Source: Haloarchaeobius amylolyticus (GTDB taxonomy: Archaea; Halobacteriota; Halobacteria; Halobacteriales; Natrialbaceae). From it: DNA of 64,000 nucleotides. Shown here piece by piece: positions 44,012 to 53,927 of the stretch. The notes under the pieces are model-generated. The model saw nothing but the letters and a program-made list of their open reading frames with translations, was not told where the DNA came from and searched no databases. Numbering within the stretch: the stretch's first letter is position 1; each line of letters starts with the position of its first letter. Where the stretch lies: assembly GCF_026616195.1 (NCBI RefSeq), contig NZ_JANHDH010000003.1, forward strand, positions 248,001 to 312,000. The letters run 5' to 3'. The position numbers and the translations under genes are program-made.

Positions 44012-45174
44012 TGTGTCACCTCCAGCACGTGGACGATGGCGCTCGCGACCGTGCCGCCGGCGTTGTGGGCGAGCCCGACCGTCGCGTCGGGAACCGCGTC
44101 GCTGTTGGGATGCTCCCCGGTCAGGAGGTCGGTGACCTCCGCGATCTGGGCGACGCCGGTCGCGCCGACGGGGTGACCCTTCGCCTTCAGCCCGCCGGAG
44201 AGGTTGACGGGGCGGTCGCCGTCGGCGGCCGTCTCGCCGTCGGCTGCCGCGGACAGACCCGCCCCGGGCTCGTAGAATCCAAGCGATTCGAGCGCGAGCA
44301 CCTCCGCGATGGTGAAGCAGTCGTGGACCTCGACGAGGTCGACGTCGTCGGGGCCGATTGCCGCCTGGTCGTAGGCGGTGTTCGCCGCCCGCTCCGTCGC
44401 CGGTGTGTACGCCCGGTTCACCCGCCGTTGCAGCGCGAGCGTGTCGCTGCTCTGGCCCGTCCCTGTCACGGCGACCGGCGCGTCGACCTCGTGCTCGTCG
44501 GCGTAGTCCTCGCTGACGAGGACGACGGCGGCCGCCCCGTCGCTGATGGGGCACGCGTCGTACAGGCCGATGGGGTCCGCGATGGGCGGGGCGTCGAGGA
44601 CGTCCTGCACCGTGATCTGCTGCTGCAGGTGGGCCTTGTCGTTGTTCATGGCGTGCTCGTGGTTCTTGACCGCGACCGCGGCCAGGTCCTCGCGGGAGCC
44701 ACCGTGTTCGCGGAGGTACGCCCTCGTGAGCAAGGCGTACGCGCCCGGGAAGGTCATCCCCACCCGACGTTCGTGGAGGTCGTCGGCCGCGAGCGCCAGC
44801 GCATCTGTGGCTTCGTGGACGTCGACGTTCGTCATCCGCTCCATCCCGCCGACCAGGACGACGTCGGCCTCGCCGCTCCGGACTGCCCTGACGCCAGCAC
44901 GCATCGCGGCCCCGCCGGACGCACAGGCACTCTCGAAGCGTGTCGCCGCCGCGGTCGTCCCGGCGGCCGCGGCCACGAGCGGGCCCTGGTGGCCCTGGTC
45001 CTCCGTGACCTCGCCGATGAAGTTGCCGTACAGTACCTCGTCGATGTCGGCGTGCGGGACGGCCGCGTCCGCGAGTGCCCGGTCACTCGCCTCGGCGAAC
45101 AGGTCCCTGCCGTGTCGGTCCGGGTGTTCGCCGAACGGCGTCACGGCTACGCCCGCTATGCGGACTGGTTGCAT
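44008..45174 (-). CDS. Thiolase family protein (acetyl-CoA acetyltransferase/SCP-x type)
   Basis: A 388-residue thiolase. The nucleophile is C84 in ESACASGGAAMRAG, the catalytic His is in KGHPVGATGV, and the C-terminal LAHNAGGTVAS occurs where classic thiolases have a second Cys; this is typical of the SCP-x/archaeal group. The reaction is reversible acetyl-CoA condensation or 3-ketoacyl-CoA cleavage. The neighbouring DUF35 and acyl-CoA synthetase genes support use on an acyl-CoA such as acetoacetyl-CoA. Confidence 0.88.
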   Translation of the reverse strand: MQPVRIAGVAVTPFGEHPDRHGRDLFAEASDRALADAAVPHADIDEVLYGNFIGEVTEDQGHQGPLVAAAAGTTAAATRFESACASGGAAMRAGVRAVRSGEADVVLVGGMERMTNVDVHEATDALALAADDLHERRVGMTFPGAYALLTRAYLREHGGSREDLAAVAVKNHEHAMNNDKAHLQQQITVQDVLDAPPIADPIGLYDACPISDGAAAVVLVSEDYADEHEVDAPVAVTGTGQSSDTLALQRRVNRAYTPATERAANTAYDQAAIGPDDVDLVEVHDCFTIAEVLALESLGFYEPGAGLSAAADGETAADGDRPVNLSGGLKAKGHPVGATGVAQIAEVTDLLTGEHPNSDAVPDATVGLAHNAGGTVASAIVHVLEVTQ

Positions 45175-45236
45175 ACGCCACTAGAGACAGGGCAACCGGT
45201 AGTAATCGTTCCGGTCGTGTCAAATTCGGGTGCAGG

Positions 45237-46412
45237 TCAGACGACGTCCGCGACCCCGGCGGCACCGGACCGTCCCACCGCGACGTAGGTGGTGGCCGTC
45301 ACGACGACGAGTGCACCCATGACGAGGACCAGGATGGGCATCGCGTCCGAGATGCCGAACCGGGCCGCGAGCAGGCCGACGACGAAGGGGCCGACCGTGA
45401 TTCCCACGAAGTTCGCCCCGGTTGCGATGGCGTTGACCGGGCCGCTGAATCCTGGTGCTGCGTCCATACCGAACGCGGAGAGCGTCGGAAAGAAGCCCGC
45501 GATGAAGAACCCGAGCCCCATGACGACCGGAAGCAGGACGGTCTCGACCCGGAACACGAACGCGAGGACGAGCAGTGGGAGCGACCCGAGCCCGACGAGG
45601 GCGACCAGCTCCAGATGGCCGAGCCTGTCCGCGAGGACGCTGTAGACGAGTCGGCCGGGGATGTACATCACGAGGAAACTCGACAGCAGGACGTTCGCCG
45701 TCTCCCGGGGGAGGAACTGCGTCGCGAAGAAGGGCAACCACGTGAACACCGTGCCCTCGACGAAGCCACTGCAGAGGAGGGCAGCGACCATGCCGAGGAT
45801 GGCCGGTCGGTGGAGGACCGTCCTGAGACCCGCCAGCGAGATGGTCTCCTCCGACCAGGTCGCTTCGGGGAGTTCGAGCCGCCAGAGCAGCACCAGTAGC
45901 GGTACCAGGGCCACTCCCACGAGGACGTACATCAGACGCCAGTCTCCGTTGGCGAGGACGGCGTTGACCAGCAGTGGGCCTGCAGTGGCACCGAGCGCCC
46001 ACAGCAGCCCGTAGAGGTTGAACATCCGGGCGCGCGTCTCGGGGTAGAGGTGGCTCAACAGGGGCCGGTCGAGGCCACGCACGATTCCCAGCCCGAGGCC
46101 CTGTATCAGCAACAACAGGAGAACCGCAGCGAACGACGAGGTCAGGCTGATGACGAACGAACACGCCACCACGGCCACCATGCCGATACCCAGCATGCGT
46201 CTGATGTCGAGCGACCCGGAGCGCATCCCCACGACCATGACCGCGGTGAGCAATCCGACGGTCCCGGCGGGTCCGACCAGCCCTAGCAGGTCCTGCGTGA
46301 CGATGAACTCGGTCTCGAAGACCGGCAGGAGGGCTCCTCTCGTCTGCTGGAGCACCCCGTGCCCGGCGATAAAGCAGAACAGCACGGCTGTCCAGACGCG
46401 GCGCGTACTCAT
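45237..46412 (-). CDS. MFS transporter
   Basis: A 391-residue carrier with about twelve hydrophobic helices (for example LLLLIQGLGLGIVRGLDRPL and VMYIPGRLVYSVLADRLGHLELV, which contains the MFS inter-helix motif). It lies 62 bases upstream of the thiolase gene on the same strand and may import its acid substrate; specificity is unknown. The ATG at 46412 is chosen because MSTRRVWTAVLFCFIAGHG opens the first helix. Confidence 0.82.
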   Translation of the reverse strand: MSTRRVWTAVLFCFIAGHGVLQQTRGALLPVFETEFIVTQDLLGLVGPAGTVGLLTAVMVVGMRSGSLDIRRMLGIGMVAVVACSFVISLTSSFAAVLLLLLIQGLGLGIVRGLDRPLLSHLYPETRARMFNLYGLLWALGATAGPLLVNAVLANGDWRLMYVLVGVALVPLLVLLWRLELPEATWSEETISLAGLRTVLHRPAILGMVAALLCSGFVEGTVFTWLPFFATQFLPRETANVLLSSFLVMYIPGRLVYSVLADRLGHLELVALVGLGSLPLLVLAFVFRVETVLLPVVMGLGFFIAGFFPTLSAFGMDAAPGFSGPVNAIATGANFVGITVGPFVVGLLAARFGISDAMPILVLVMGALVVVTATTYVAVGRSGAAGVADVV

Positions 46413-46489
46413 GCTAACTCCATGTACGAAGGGGTGGTTAACGATTCCGCTCCCCGGGTCCCCACGCGGTGGTACCGCCCCCATCCTTC

Positions 46490-46518
46490 TATAATGGTGC
46501 AGGTCGTTAGCACGACTG
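46490..46518 (+). promoter_or_regulatory. Promoter of the Usp gene with small inverted repeat
   Basis: TCTATAAT (46490-46497) is an archaeal TATA-like box 23-30 bases before the ATG at 46520. Between the two lies GTCGT-TAGC-ACGAC, a perfect 5-base inverted repeat that overlaps the expected transcription start. Confidence 0.45.
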
Positions 46519-46519
46519 C

Positions 46520-46936
46520 ATGTATCGGATACTGGCAGCAGTCGGTACAGATATCGAGCGAGCACGAACGCAGGTCGAGTACATCCGGAACCTCCCGGAC
46601 GCGTCGACGAACGTCGCGGTGACCATCGTCCACTCGTACGTCGAGGAGGACGACGCCAACACGCCCGTCGACGAGTCGCTCCCGCCGGAGGAGAGCGATG
46701 CGGTCATCGAGGTCCGGTCCCAACTCGAGGCGCACGACATCGAGGTCGACAAGCAGGAGATATACAGTCCCGTCGACCGGGGCATCCTCGACGCGGCCGA
46801 GGACGTCGGTGCCGAGCAGATCGTCATCGCCGGCCGGAAACGGACCCCCGTCGGGAAGGCACTGTTCGGCAGCACCACCCAGTCGGTGCTGCTCCGGTCC
46901 GACATCCCGGTCGTCGTGACCGGCGTGCCCGAATGA
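46520..46936 (+). CDS. Universal stress protein (UspA family)
   Basis: A 138-residue Usp domain (MYRILAAVGTDIERARTQ to the ATP-binding signature IAGRKRTPVGKALFGSTTQSVL). The binding motif is nearly the same as in the Usp at 17326. It stands apart from other genes, followed by a 610-base non-coding stretch. Confidence 0.88.
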   Translation: MYRILAAVGTDIERARTQVEYIRNLPDASTNVAVTIVHSYVEEDDANTPVDESLPPEESDAVIEVRSQLEAHDIEVDKQEIYSPVDRGILDAAEDVGAEQIVIAGRKRTPVGKALFGSTTQSVLLRSDIPVVVTGVPE

Positions 46937-47546
46937 CCGACCGCGTCCAGCGCGACCTGCGATAGCCACACACGAGCAGCCCCACCGCAACACCGCCGGT
47001 CGGGCTGGCCAGCCACGGCTATAGCGACCGTTCTCCTTCCTGCGCGACCCCCGACTCTCGGTGTCGACGCCAGTTTGCCTCCGCTTGTCGATGGATAGCC
47101 CGTCGTTCGGGATACGACGAGCACCGGGAGTGAGCTGACCTGCGCGGCAGTCACAGATTCAGCTATATGATTCGTGTCACTTGGACACACGTGCGTTCAA
47201 TCTGGTGGTTCAAAGCGCAGACTGACGAAACGATACCTGAGTGGAAACCTGAAACATGGGTATTATTCATTAGCGTATTACACTCGAATACTGCGATAGA
47301 TTACCAGAATTGTACCGCATACGAATCATACCACCACTATTTCACGGTGACGAATCCGGCGGCAATAACGTTTCAGCGTCTGGGTAGATGGCGTGTCGCC
47401 CAGTGTATAATCATGATTGAATGTATGTGAATCACTAGACCACTGGCATCGGTCGCTCCTTCGAAGGACGTTCGGACCACGATGACTGTCGGTTCGTGCC
47501 TTCACAGCGGCCCGCAGTCAGCCCGAAAAACGGCGGCAGCCGGGCG
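46937..47546. other. AT-richer intergenic region
   Basis: No supported gene lies in this 610-base stretch. The part from about 47160 to 47430 is clearly lower in GC than the rest of the window; it holds an open frame of 87 codons (47167-47430) whose codon use is unlike the neighbours. It may be degraded foreign DNA. Confidence 0.4.
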
Positions 47547-49502
47547 TCAGATCTGGCTGATGCGCGGGTGGGCGTCGTCGACGGCCTCGGCGTCCTCGGG
47601 CAGCAGCGCCGCCACGAGGAAGTCCGGGTAGTCCTGGAAGTAGTCGACGAGCCGGGCGATTCGGTCGGAATCGATGGCCTCCAGCGAGTCCAGCAGCATG
47701 AACGGGACCTCCTCGTGGACGTCGTGGACGAGGTAGCCCGCCAGCGCGAACACCAGCCCGGTGACCTCGCGTTCGCTCTCGGAGAGGTGCGAGATGGTGT
47801 CCTCGTAGGCCGTGCCGGACTCGGACTCACGGATGATGTGCAGGGTGAAGTCCTTCTTCGTCACCTTCCGGCGTCCCTCGCGCTCCTCGCGTTCGCTCCG
47901 TTCTATCCAGATACGGGCGATGTTCTCGTACTCGAGGACGTCGAGCACCGTCTCCATGTGGTGGTTGAACGACTCGACCGCCTCGGCCTCGATCTGCTCG
48001 ATGCGGGTGCGCAGGTCCTCCAGTTCGGCGTTGATATCCTCACGTTCGGCCTCGAGGTCCGCACGGGTGTCGAGTTCGTCGTCGACCTCGTCGATCTCGC
48101 GGTCGAGCTCGTCGCGCTCGCGTTCGAGGCGGTTCAGCTCGACCTCGAGCTGGCTCGCCTCCTTGTGGAGGCTGAGGACGGTGTCGTCCTTCCGGGTCTG
48201 GAGCGACTCGACCTCGGCCTCGATGTCCTCGACCTCGCTCTCGAGTTCCGCGAGCCGGTCCTCGAGCTGGTCGACGTTCGCCTCCCGGCTCTCGATCTGC
48301 TCTCGCGTCCGTTCGAGGCGCTGGGTGACCTGATTGCGCTGGCGCTCTTTCTCCTGGTAGGTGATGCGCTCGTTCTCGAGGTCGTCTATCTCGTCGTCGA
48401 TGTCGCGGGACTCGCTCAGTTTCTCCTTGCGGAGCTCCTTGAGGCGCTCGACAGTCGCCTCGATGTCCTCGCGGTCGACCTCGTGGCCGCAGGTCCAGCA
48501 GACGACCTGCTCGGAGTCGTCGAGCAACTTGTCGGTGACGGGGCCGTCGTCGGACTCGTGCCCGTCGGTCAGCGCGTCGAGGATGTCCGAACTCGCGCCC
48601 TCGAGGTTGTCCTCGTTGAACTGGATGATCTGCTGGAGGGTGCTCACCTCCGACTGGAGGCTCTGTTTCTCCTTGCGGAGCCGGGAGATCTCCGCGTCGA
48701 TGTCGTCTATCTTCCCGGTCGGTTCGGCGGGGAGTTCCTCCACGTCCGTCTCGAGTTCGTCTTTCTCCTCGCGCAGCGCCTCGAGGCTCTGGCGCTGGAC
48801 CTCGAGTTCCTGGCGGGCGTCGCTCAGCTCGGCGCGCACGTCGCTGAGCTCCTCCATCTTCGCCTCGAGTTCTTCCTTCTCCTCTCTGGACTCGTCGACG
48901 TCCGCGTCCGCGGCCTCTATCTCCTCGCGCTTGGCCTCGAGTTCGGCGCGTTTCTCGTCGATCTCGTCCTCGAGTTCGGCGCGTTTCGTCTCGAGTTCCG
49001 GGAGTCGCTGGCTGAGCCGGGAGAGCTCGTCGAGCCGGTCGTCGATACGGGCCTTCTCGTCCTCCAGCGTGTCGATCTCGTCCTTGATGGCGTCCGTGTC
49101 GACCGGCCGCATGATGAGTTCGCGGAGGTTCTGCTCGGTCAGGACGGCCTGTCGCGTCTCGTTGGTCGCGAGCAAGAACGCGAACAGGTCGGCGAGTTCG
49201 GGGTCGTCGAGGTAGGGGTCGCCCTCCATCCGCGTGGTGCCGTTCTCCCGGTAGAGGTGTCGTGTGTACGTCTGGTCGCCGATGGTGAGTTCGGCGTAGC
49301 CTTCCTCTGCATCGGACTTGATGGAGACGTCGTCGCTGCCCAGGACGGCCATGATGGAGCGCAACAGCGAGGTCCGGTTCGTCGCGTTGCGGCCTGCCAG
49401 TACGTTCACCCCCGCGTCGAACTCGACGCTGGTCTCGGAGATACCACCGATGTTCTCTACGGTGAGACGCACAGTCTTGTCAGCACGTGTAACCTGTTCC
49501 AT
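47547..49502 (-). CDS. Archaea-specific SMC-related (Rad50-like) protein
   Basis: A 651-residue ATPase-like protein with long coiled coils (about residues 140-300 and 345-545) around a zinc-hook-like C335-x2-C338 (VVCWTCGHEV). The N-terminal P-loop position reads AGRNATNRTSLL: the usual GKST lysine is missing. The C-terminal LSESEREVTGLVFALAGYLV and FMLLDSLEAID replace the ABC signature and Walker B. In haloarchaea this family sits next to RdfA, as here, and probably works with it on cell shape or DNA. Confidence 0.87.
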   Translation of the reverse strand: MEQVTRADKTVRLTVENIGGISETSVEFDAGVNVLAGRNATNRTSLLRSIMAVLGSDDVSIKSDAEEGYAELTIGDQTYTRHLYRENGTTRMEGDPYLDDPELADLFAFLLATNETRQAVLTEQNLRELIMRPVDTDAIKDEIDTLEDEKARIDDRLDELSRLSQRLPELETKRAELEDEIDEKRAELEAKREEIEAADADVDESREEKEELEAKMEELSDVRAELSDARQELEVQRQSLEALREEKDELETDVEELPAEPTGKIDDIDAEISRLRKEKQSLQSEVSTLQQIIQFNEDNLEGASSDILDALTDGHESDDGPVTDKLLDDSEQVVCWTCGHEVDREDIEATVERLKELRKEKLSESRDIDDEIDDLENERITYQEKERQRNQVTQRLERTREQIESREANVDQLEDRLAELESEVEDIEAEVESLQTRKDDTVLSLHKEASQLEVELNRLERERDELDREIDEVDDELDTRADLEAEREDINAELEDLRTRIEQIEAEAVESFNHHMETVLDVLEYENIARIWIERSEREEREGRRKVTKKDFTLHIIRESESGTAYEDTISHLSESEREVTGLVFALAGYLVHDVHEEVPFMLLDSLEAIDSDRIARLVDYFQDYPDFLVAALLPEDAEAVDDAHPRISQI

Positions 49503-49587
49503 ACCCCCGCTTACAGGCCCTGGTATGTAATTCTTTGGAAACTAGCACCCTCACCGACACGTATGTTACAACAGTATGTCTGTAACA

Positions 49588-50205
49588 CTACTCCGATTCG
49601 CACGCACAGCCACCGCGTTCGAGGAGGTCGGTCACGTCGTAGCTGCGCCCACAGTCCTCACAGAGCACCTGGATGTCGTTCAGCACGTTGAAGCTCCCGA
49701 GCGTGATGGCGTCGTTCTTCTGGAGGCCTTCGAGGGACCGCTCGGTGACGGCCGTCGTCCGGCCGCGCAGGCGCTGGATGGTCTGTTCGGCCTTCTCGAC
49801 GCGTTCCTCGTCGCTCGGCTCGGGCTGTTCGGCGTCGCGGTGGTTCTTCAGGTACCGGTAGATGGTCTGGTGGGAGACGAAGTCGTTCTCGACGCCCTCG
49901 ACGTCGACCCCGTTCTGTTCCAGGCGCGCCCGGACGAGCGTCTGGTCCGACTCCTCGCCCGTGAGCGCGTTGTAGACGTGGTCGATGTTCTCGCCGAGCG
50001 TGACCACGTCGCTGGCGTCGATGGCCGACTGCAGGATGCGCTTGTTGAACAGGTCGGCGAGGTCCCGGACGCTCCGTTTCTCGTCGCCGTCGCCGAGCCA
50101 GAGACGTTCGAGTTCGTCACCCACGTCGCCGAGGTCGTACTTCTGGATCACCCGGTCGACCTTGTTGGTGGGCTCGTTCGCGCCGTCAGACGTGGGATCA
50201 CTCAT
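49588..50205 (-). CDS. rdfA: Rod-determining factor RdfA
   Basis: A 205-residue RdfA-family protein located 85 bases upstream of the SMC-related gene on the same strand, the standard haloarchaeal pairing. Features: [48 protein letters not shown], and the Cys-rich end [24 protein letters not shown]. Known relatives are needed for rod-cell development. A minus-strand TTTTAAG box lies about 28-34 bases before the ATG, back-to-back with the ThuA gene promoter. Confidence 0.87.
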   Translation of the reverse strand: MSDPTSDGANEPTNKVDRVIQKYDLGDVGDELERLWLGDGDEKRSVRDLADLFNKRILQSAIDASDVVTLGENIDHVYNALTGEESDQTLVRARLEQNGVDVEGVENDFVSHQTIYRYLKNHRDAEQPEPSDEERVEKAEQTIQRLRGRTTAVTERSLEGLQKNDAITLGSFNVLNDIQVLCEDCGRSYDVTDLLERGGCACESE

Positions 50206-50297
50206 TGCAGGTAGCTACGGGCAACCGGGACTTAAAACCGCGACATCGCCACGTCGCCCGGCAAGGCTTAAGCGCCCGGCGGGTCGACGATGCGACC

Positions 50298-51038
50298 ATG
50301 ACGACGCGCGTGACGGTCTGGAACGAACACAGGCACGAACAGGAGAACGAGGCGGTCGCCGAGGTCTACCCGGACGGCATCCACGCCGTCATCGCGGACG
50401 CGCTCCGGGAGGGCGGGTTCACGGTCGAGACCGCGACGCTCGACGACCCGGAGCACGGCCTGACAGAGGCGGTCCTCGCGGAGACGGACGTGCTCACCTG
50501 GTGGGGGCACAGGGCCCACGACGAGGTCGCCGACGAGGTGGTCGAGCGCGTGAAGGAGCACGTCCTCGACGGGATGGGCCTGCTCGTCCTGCACTCGGGG
50601 CACTTCTCGAAGATCTTCCGCGAGCTGATGGGGACGTCCTGCGCCCTGAAGTGGCGGGACGCCGGCGAGAAAGAGCGACTCTGGGTGACCGACCCCAGCC
50701 ACCCCATCACCGACGGCCTGCCCGAGCAGTTCGTGGTGCCGGAGGCGGAGATGTACGGGGAACACTTCGACGTCCCACAGCCCGAGCGCCTGGTGTTCAC
50801 CTCGTGGTTCGAGGGTGGCGAGGTGTTCCGCTCCGGCTGTTGCTACCACCGCGGCGAGGGCAAGGTGTTCTACTTCCGGCCGGGCCACGAGACGTTCCCA
50901 ATCTACTACCAGGAGGAGGTCCGGCAGGTCCTCCGGAACGCCTGCGAGTGGGCCGCCCCCAGCGACGACGGGCCCGAGGTCTATCGCGGGAACCACGAGC
51001 CACTGGAGGAACTCGATTCGACGCCCGAAGGGCGCTGA
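50298..51038 (+). CDS. ThuA-like (trehalose utilisation domain) protein
   Basis: A 246-residue protein of the ThuA family, which has a class I glutamine amidotransferase-like fold. Motifs: [57 protein letters not shown], and [25 protein letters not shown]. Related proteins act in sugar or polyol catabolism, but the biochemical role is not known. TATA-like GGCTTAAG lies about 26-33 bases before the ATG. Confidence 0.83.
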   Translation: MTTRVTVWNEHRHEQENEAVAEVYPDGIHAVIADALREGGFTVETATLDDPEHGLTEAVLAETDVLTWWGHRAHDEVADEVVERVKEHVLDGMGLLVLHSGHFSKIFRELMGTSCALKWRDAGEKERLWVTDPSHPITDGLPEQFVVPEAEMYGEHFDVPQPERLVFTSWFEGGEVFRSGCCYHRGEGKVFYFRPGHETFPIYYQEEVRQVLRNACEWAAPSDDGPEVYRGNHEPLEELDSTPEGR

Positions 51039-51457
51039 GGGCGGACCAGTTCGGGGTTCTCTCGTCGGGTCCTCTCCGGGCTTCTGCTCGCACCCACGAA
51101 CCAGCGTCAGGACACGCAGCGATGACAGGATAGATGATGACAGATGGTCTTAAAAACGTTCGATTTTGCGGAACCTCGTGCAGTACGCATCCCAGAATGG
51201 ACAGCTCAGGCTGTGAGAACGGGTTTCAACTGAGACGAACGCGTACATCGTTTCCAATCTCGGAATCAGTTTATACTGGTCCGGCCGCTCTCTGCTCGAC
51301 AGACGACCAGAACACTTCGTTTCACGAAATCTGTCCGGAACAATCCCACTGACGACTGTTGACACACCACATAGACGTATGAACGTTCGCGCGAGCCGAA
51401 CGGCTACCCGTACCCTCCCGGGAGTACATCTTTACGTCCGGCCGACAGACTGCCCCC
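51039..51457. promoter_or_regulatory. Intergenic region with palindrome upstream of IclR gene
   Basis: This 419-base region has no gene. Near its end the perfect 10-base palindrome CTCCCGGGAG (51415-51424) stands just before a TATA-like CATCTTTACG (about 51427-51436), 22-31 bases upstream of the IclR ATG. It is a candidate autoregulatory operator. Confidence 0.4.
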
Positions 51458-52252
51458 ATGGGTGAACGCGACACGGGTCACGGGTTGAAGACGACGGCAG
51501 CCTCGCTGGAGCTCGTCGAGACCATCCTCGAGCTCGAAGGCGCGACGATGACGGAGCTCGTGGACGCGACGGGCCTCGCGAAGAGCACGGTCCACAGTCA
51601 CCTCACGACGCTCGCGGAGTACGGCTACGTCGTCAACCGGGACAACCGGTACCACCTCGGGTCGAAGTTCTGCCATCTGGGGGACTACGTCCGCACGCGG
51701 AAGGACTACTACCGCATCGCCCAGGAGACCATCGCCTGGCTCGACGAGGAGTCCTCGATGGAGCCGGACTTCACCGTCGAGGAGCACGGTCGCATCGTCT
51801 CGCTGTACGGCGACCTCGTGTTCGCGAACTCGCCACGGTTCCTCATCGACGGGAGTCCCTTCCACGTCCACACGACCGCCTCCGGCAAGGCCATCATCGC
51901 CGAGTACCCCGAGAGCCGGGTCCGGGAGATCATCGACCGCTGGGGGCTGCCGGCCCCGACAGACCGGACCATCACCACGGAAGCAGAACTCTTCGAGGAA
52001 CTCGAACAGGTGCGCGAGCAGGGCTACGGCGAGGCGAACAGCGAGGCCATCGAGGGCTTCTGGGCGGTCGGGAAGGCCGTGAAGTCGCCGCGCGGCGAGG
52101 TACTCGGGTCCCTGAACCTGAGCGGGCCGGCCTACGCGGTCGACGAGGACACGAAGGCGACGCAGGTCGAACTGCTGGAACAGGGCGTCGAACGCTTCGA
52201 GCGAGGGCTGGTCGAGATGTACCAGCCAGAGACAGCGGGTGAGAACGAGTGA
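51458..52252 (+). CDS. IclR family transcriptional regulator
   Basis: A 264-residue protein with a winged helix (about residues 15-75; MTELVDATGLAKSTVHSHLTTL) and an IclR ligand domain containing HTTASGKAIIAEYP and NLSGPAYAV. It ends 7 bases before the convergent stop of the second AOR gene, and is the nearest regulator of the AOR and aminotransferase genes that follow. It differs from the other three IclR proteins in the DFTVEEHGRIVSLYGD segment. Confidence 0.9.
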   Translation: MGERDTGHGLKTTAASLELVETILELEGATMTELVDATGLAKSTVHSHLTTLAEYGYVVNRDNRYHLGSKFCHLGDYVRTRKDYYRIAQETIAWLDEESSMEPDFTVEEHGRIVSLYGDLVFANSPRFLIDGSPFHVHTTASGKAIIAEYPESRVREIIDRWGLPAPTDRTITTEAELFEELEQVREQGYGEANSEAIEGFWAVGKAVKSPRGEVLGSLNLSGPAYAVDEDTKATQVELLEQGVERFERGLVEMYQPETAGENE

Positions 52253-52259
52253 GCGGTCG

Positions 52260-53927
52260 TCAGGCCGGGACCTTCTCCGAGGGCACGACGCCGTCACCGG
52301 TCCAGCCCCGGCGGTCGTAGTACTCTTCGAGGGCGTCCTCGAAGCCCGGCAGCTGGTCCTCGTACGGCAGTTCGTCGTCGTCGCGGTCGAAGCCGCGCTG
52401 GTTGTTGAAGTGACGCTCCAGCCGGACGATGCGGTCGCCGACCGCGAGCAGGTCCTCGAAGTCCGCGCCGAACAGCATCTCGTAGCGCTCCGGAGTCATG
52501 TAGTCCCGGGAGAACTTGCAGACGACGCCGCTGTCGTTGACCGCCATCTGGTTCTCCTTCTCGATGAGGCGCTGGGGCTTGCCCTCGAACCCACTCGGCG
52601 GGTACGCGTCGTCCTCCTCGACGAGGGGGTACTCCTGCGAGTAGAAGACGGCGTACATGTGGTCGGCACCGCGGTTCGCAACCGCGTAGGAGAGGCCCTG
52701 GCCGTGGAGGACGCGCCCCTCGTGGGCCGCGAAGTCGAGGCCCTTCACCGTCCAGTCCTCGACCCCGAGGTCGTCGTGCACGCGAGCGATGCCCTCGGCG
52801 AGGTCGTCGCCGATGCCCTCGCGCGTTGCGATCTTCTCGACCGTCTCGTGGATGAGGTCGGTGTTGCCGAACTCGTCCTCGCTGGCGAGGTAGGCCGCGA
52901 CGGTGTTCCCGGCCGAGATGGCGTCGAGGCCGTAGCGGTCACAGAGCTCGTTCGACTTCATCACGTCGACGATGTCGTCGACCCCGGAGTTCGAGCCGAA
53001 GGCCATCGCGACCTCGAACTCGGGACCCTCGGTCTCGACGCCGCGTTCCTCGTCCTTCGTCGGGAGTTTGCACGCGAACGCGCAGGCCGAACAGGTCCCC
53101 TTCTTGTACTTCTTCTCCTCGACGGCGCTGCCGTTGATGCCGTCGGCGCCGTCGAAGTGGCGCTCGGAGAAGTAGTACGACGGGAGGCCGTCCATCTCGT
53201 TGGCGAGGTCCATCACGGCGACCGTCCCCTGACGCTTCATGATGTGATCGTCGGTCGCGGCCTCGCGGTGGATCTCCATCTGGGAGGACGGGATGTCGAT
53301 GTCGGGGGCGGAGTCGCCCTCGAAGGTGACCGCCTTCACGTTCTTCGAGCCGAGGACGGCCCCGAGGCCGCCGCGACCGAAGGCGCGCTCCTCGCTGGTC
53401 ATGATGGAGGCGAACCGGACGAGGTTCTCGCCGGCCGGGCCGACGACCGCGGTCTGGTCGGCGCCGATGTCGTGCTCCTCGTCGAGGTAGGAGACCGTCT
53501 CGGGCACGGTCGCCCCGGCGAGGTCGGGCACCGGCTCGAACTCGATGGACTCGTCGGTGACGTGGAGGACGAGCAGTTCGTCGCTCTCGCCGGTGATCTC
53601 GACGGCCGCGTACCCCGTGTCGGCGAAGTTGCGGGACATGAACCCGCCCGCGTTCGAGGAGAGCAGGCCGTTCGTCAGTGGCGAGACGCTGGTGCAGTTC
53701 ATCCGCCCGGTGAAGCTCATGGTCGAGGCCTGCATCGGCCCCGTGGTGAAGTACACCCTGTTCTCCGCGTCGAAGGGGTCCACGTCGAACGGGATGCGGT
53801 CGTGGGCGAGTCTCGTCCCCACGCCGCGGCCCCCGATGTAGTCCGCGAGCACGTCGTCGATGTCCTCGGTCCGTGTCTCGCGGGCGTCGACGTCGACCGT
53901 CAACAGTGGTCCCTCGGTGTGTAGCAT
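52260..53927 (-). CDS. Tungsten-containing aldehyde:ferredoxin oxidoreductase (AOR), copy 2
   Basis: A 555-residue AOR paralogue of the protein at 37136-38809, colinear over its whole length. The cluster cysteines C279, C282, C286 (CSACAFAC) and C470 (GVVCKFSR) and the FGRGGLGAVLGSKN loop are conserved. Differences concentrate in the substrate-side segments (SYYFSERHFDGADG; PSGFEGKPQRLI). The ATG at 53927 (MLHTEGPLLTV) matches the start of copy 1. It is divergent from a class III aminotransferase, so oxidation of an aldehyde derived from an amino compound is plausible. Confidence 0.9.
   Translation of the reverse strand: MLHTEGPLLTVDVDARETRTEDIDDVLADYIGGRGVGTRLAHDRIPFDVDPFDAENRVYFTTGPMQASTMSFTGRMNCTSVSPLTNGLLSSNAGGFMSRNFADTGYAAVEITGESDELLVLHVTDESIEFEPVPDLAGATVPETVSYLDEEHDIGADQTAVVGPAGENLVRFASIMTSEERAFGRGGLGAVLGSKNVKAVTFEGDSAPDIDIPSSQMEIHREAATDDHIMKRQGTVAVMDLANEMDGLPSYYFSERHFDGADGINGSAVEEKKYKKGTCSACAFACKLPTKDEERGVETEGPEFEVAMAFGSNSGVDDIVDVMKSNELCDRYGLDAISAGNTVAAYLASEDEFGNTDLIHETVEKIATREGIGDDLAEGIARVHDDLGVEDWTVKGLDFAAHEGRVLHGQGLSYAVANRGADHMYAVFYSQEYPLVEEDDAYPPSGFEGKPQRLIEKENQMAVNDSGVVCKFSRDYMTPERYEMLFGADFEDLLAVGDRIVRLERHFNNQRGFDRDDDELPYEDQLPGFEDALEEYYDRRGWTGDGVVPSEKVPA

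Noticed and set aside
47200-47260. Short stretch resembling a tRNA T-arm (GGTTCAAA)
   Set aside because: No matching acceptor stem, D-arm or anticodon arm could be paired around it.
47167-47430. 87-codon plus-strand frame in the AT-richer gap
   Set aside because: AT-rich codons, no motif and no clear promoter; probably chance in low-GC DNA.
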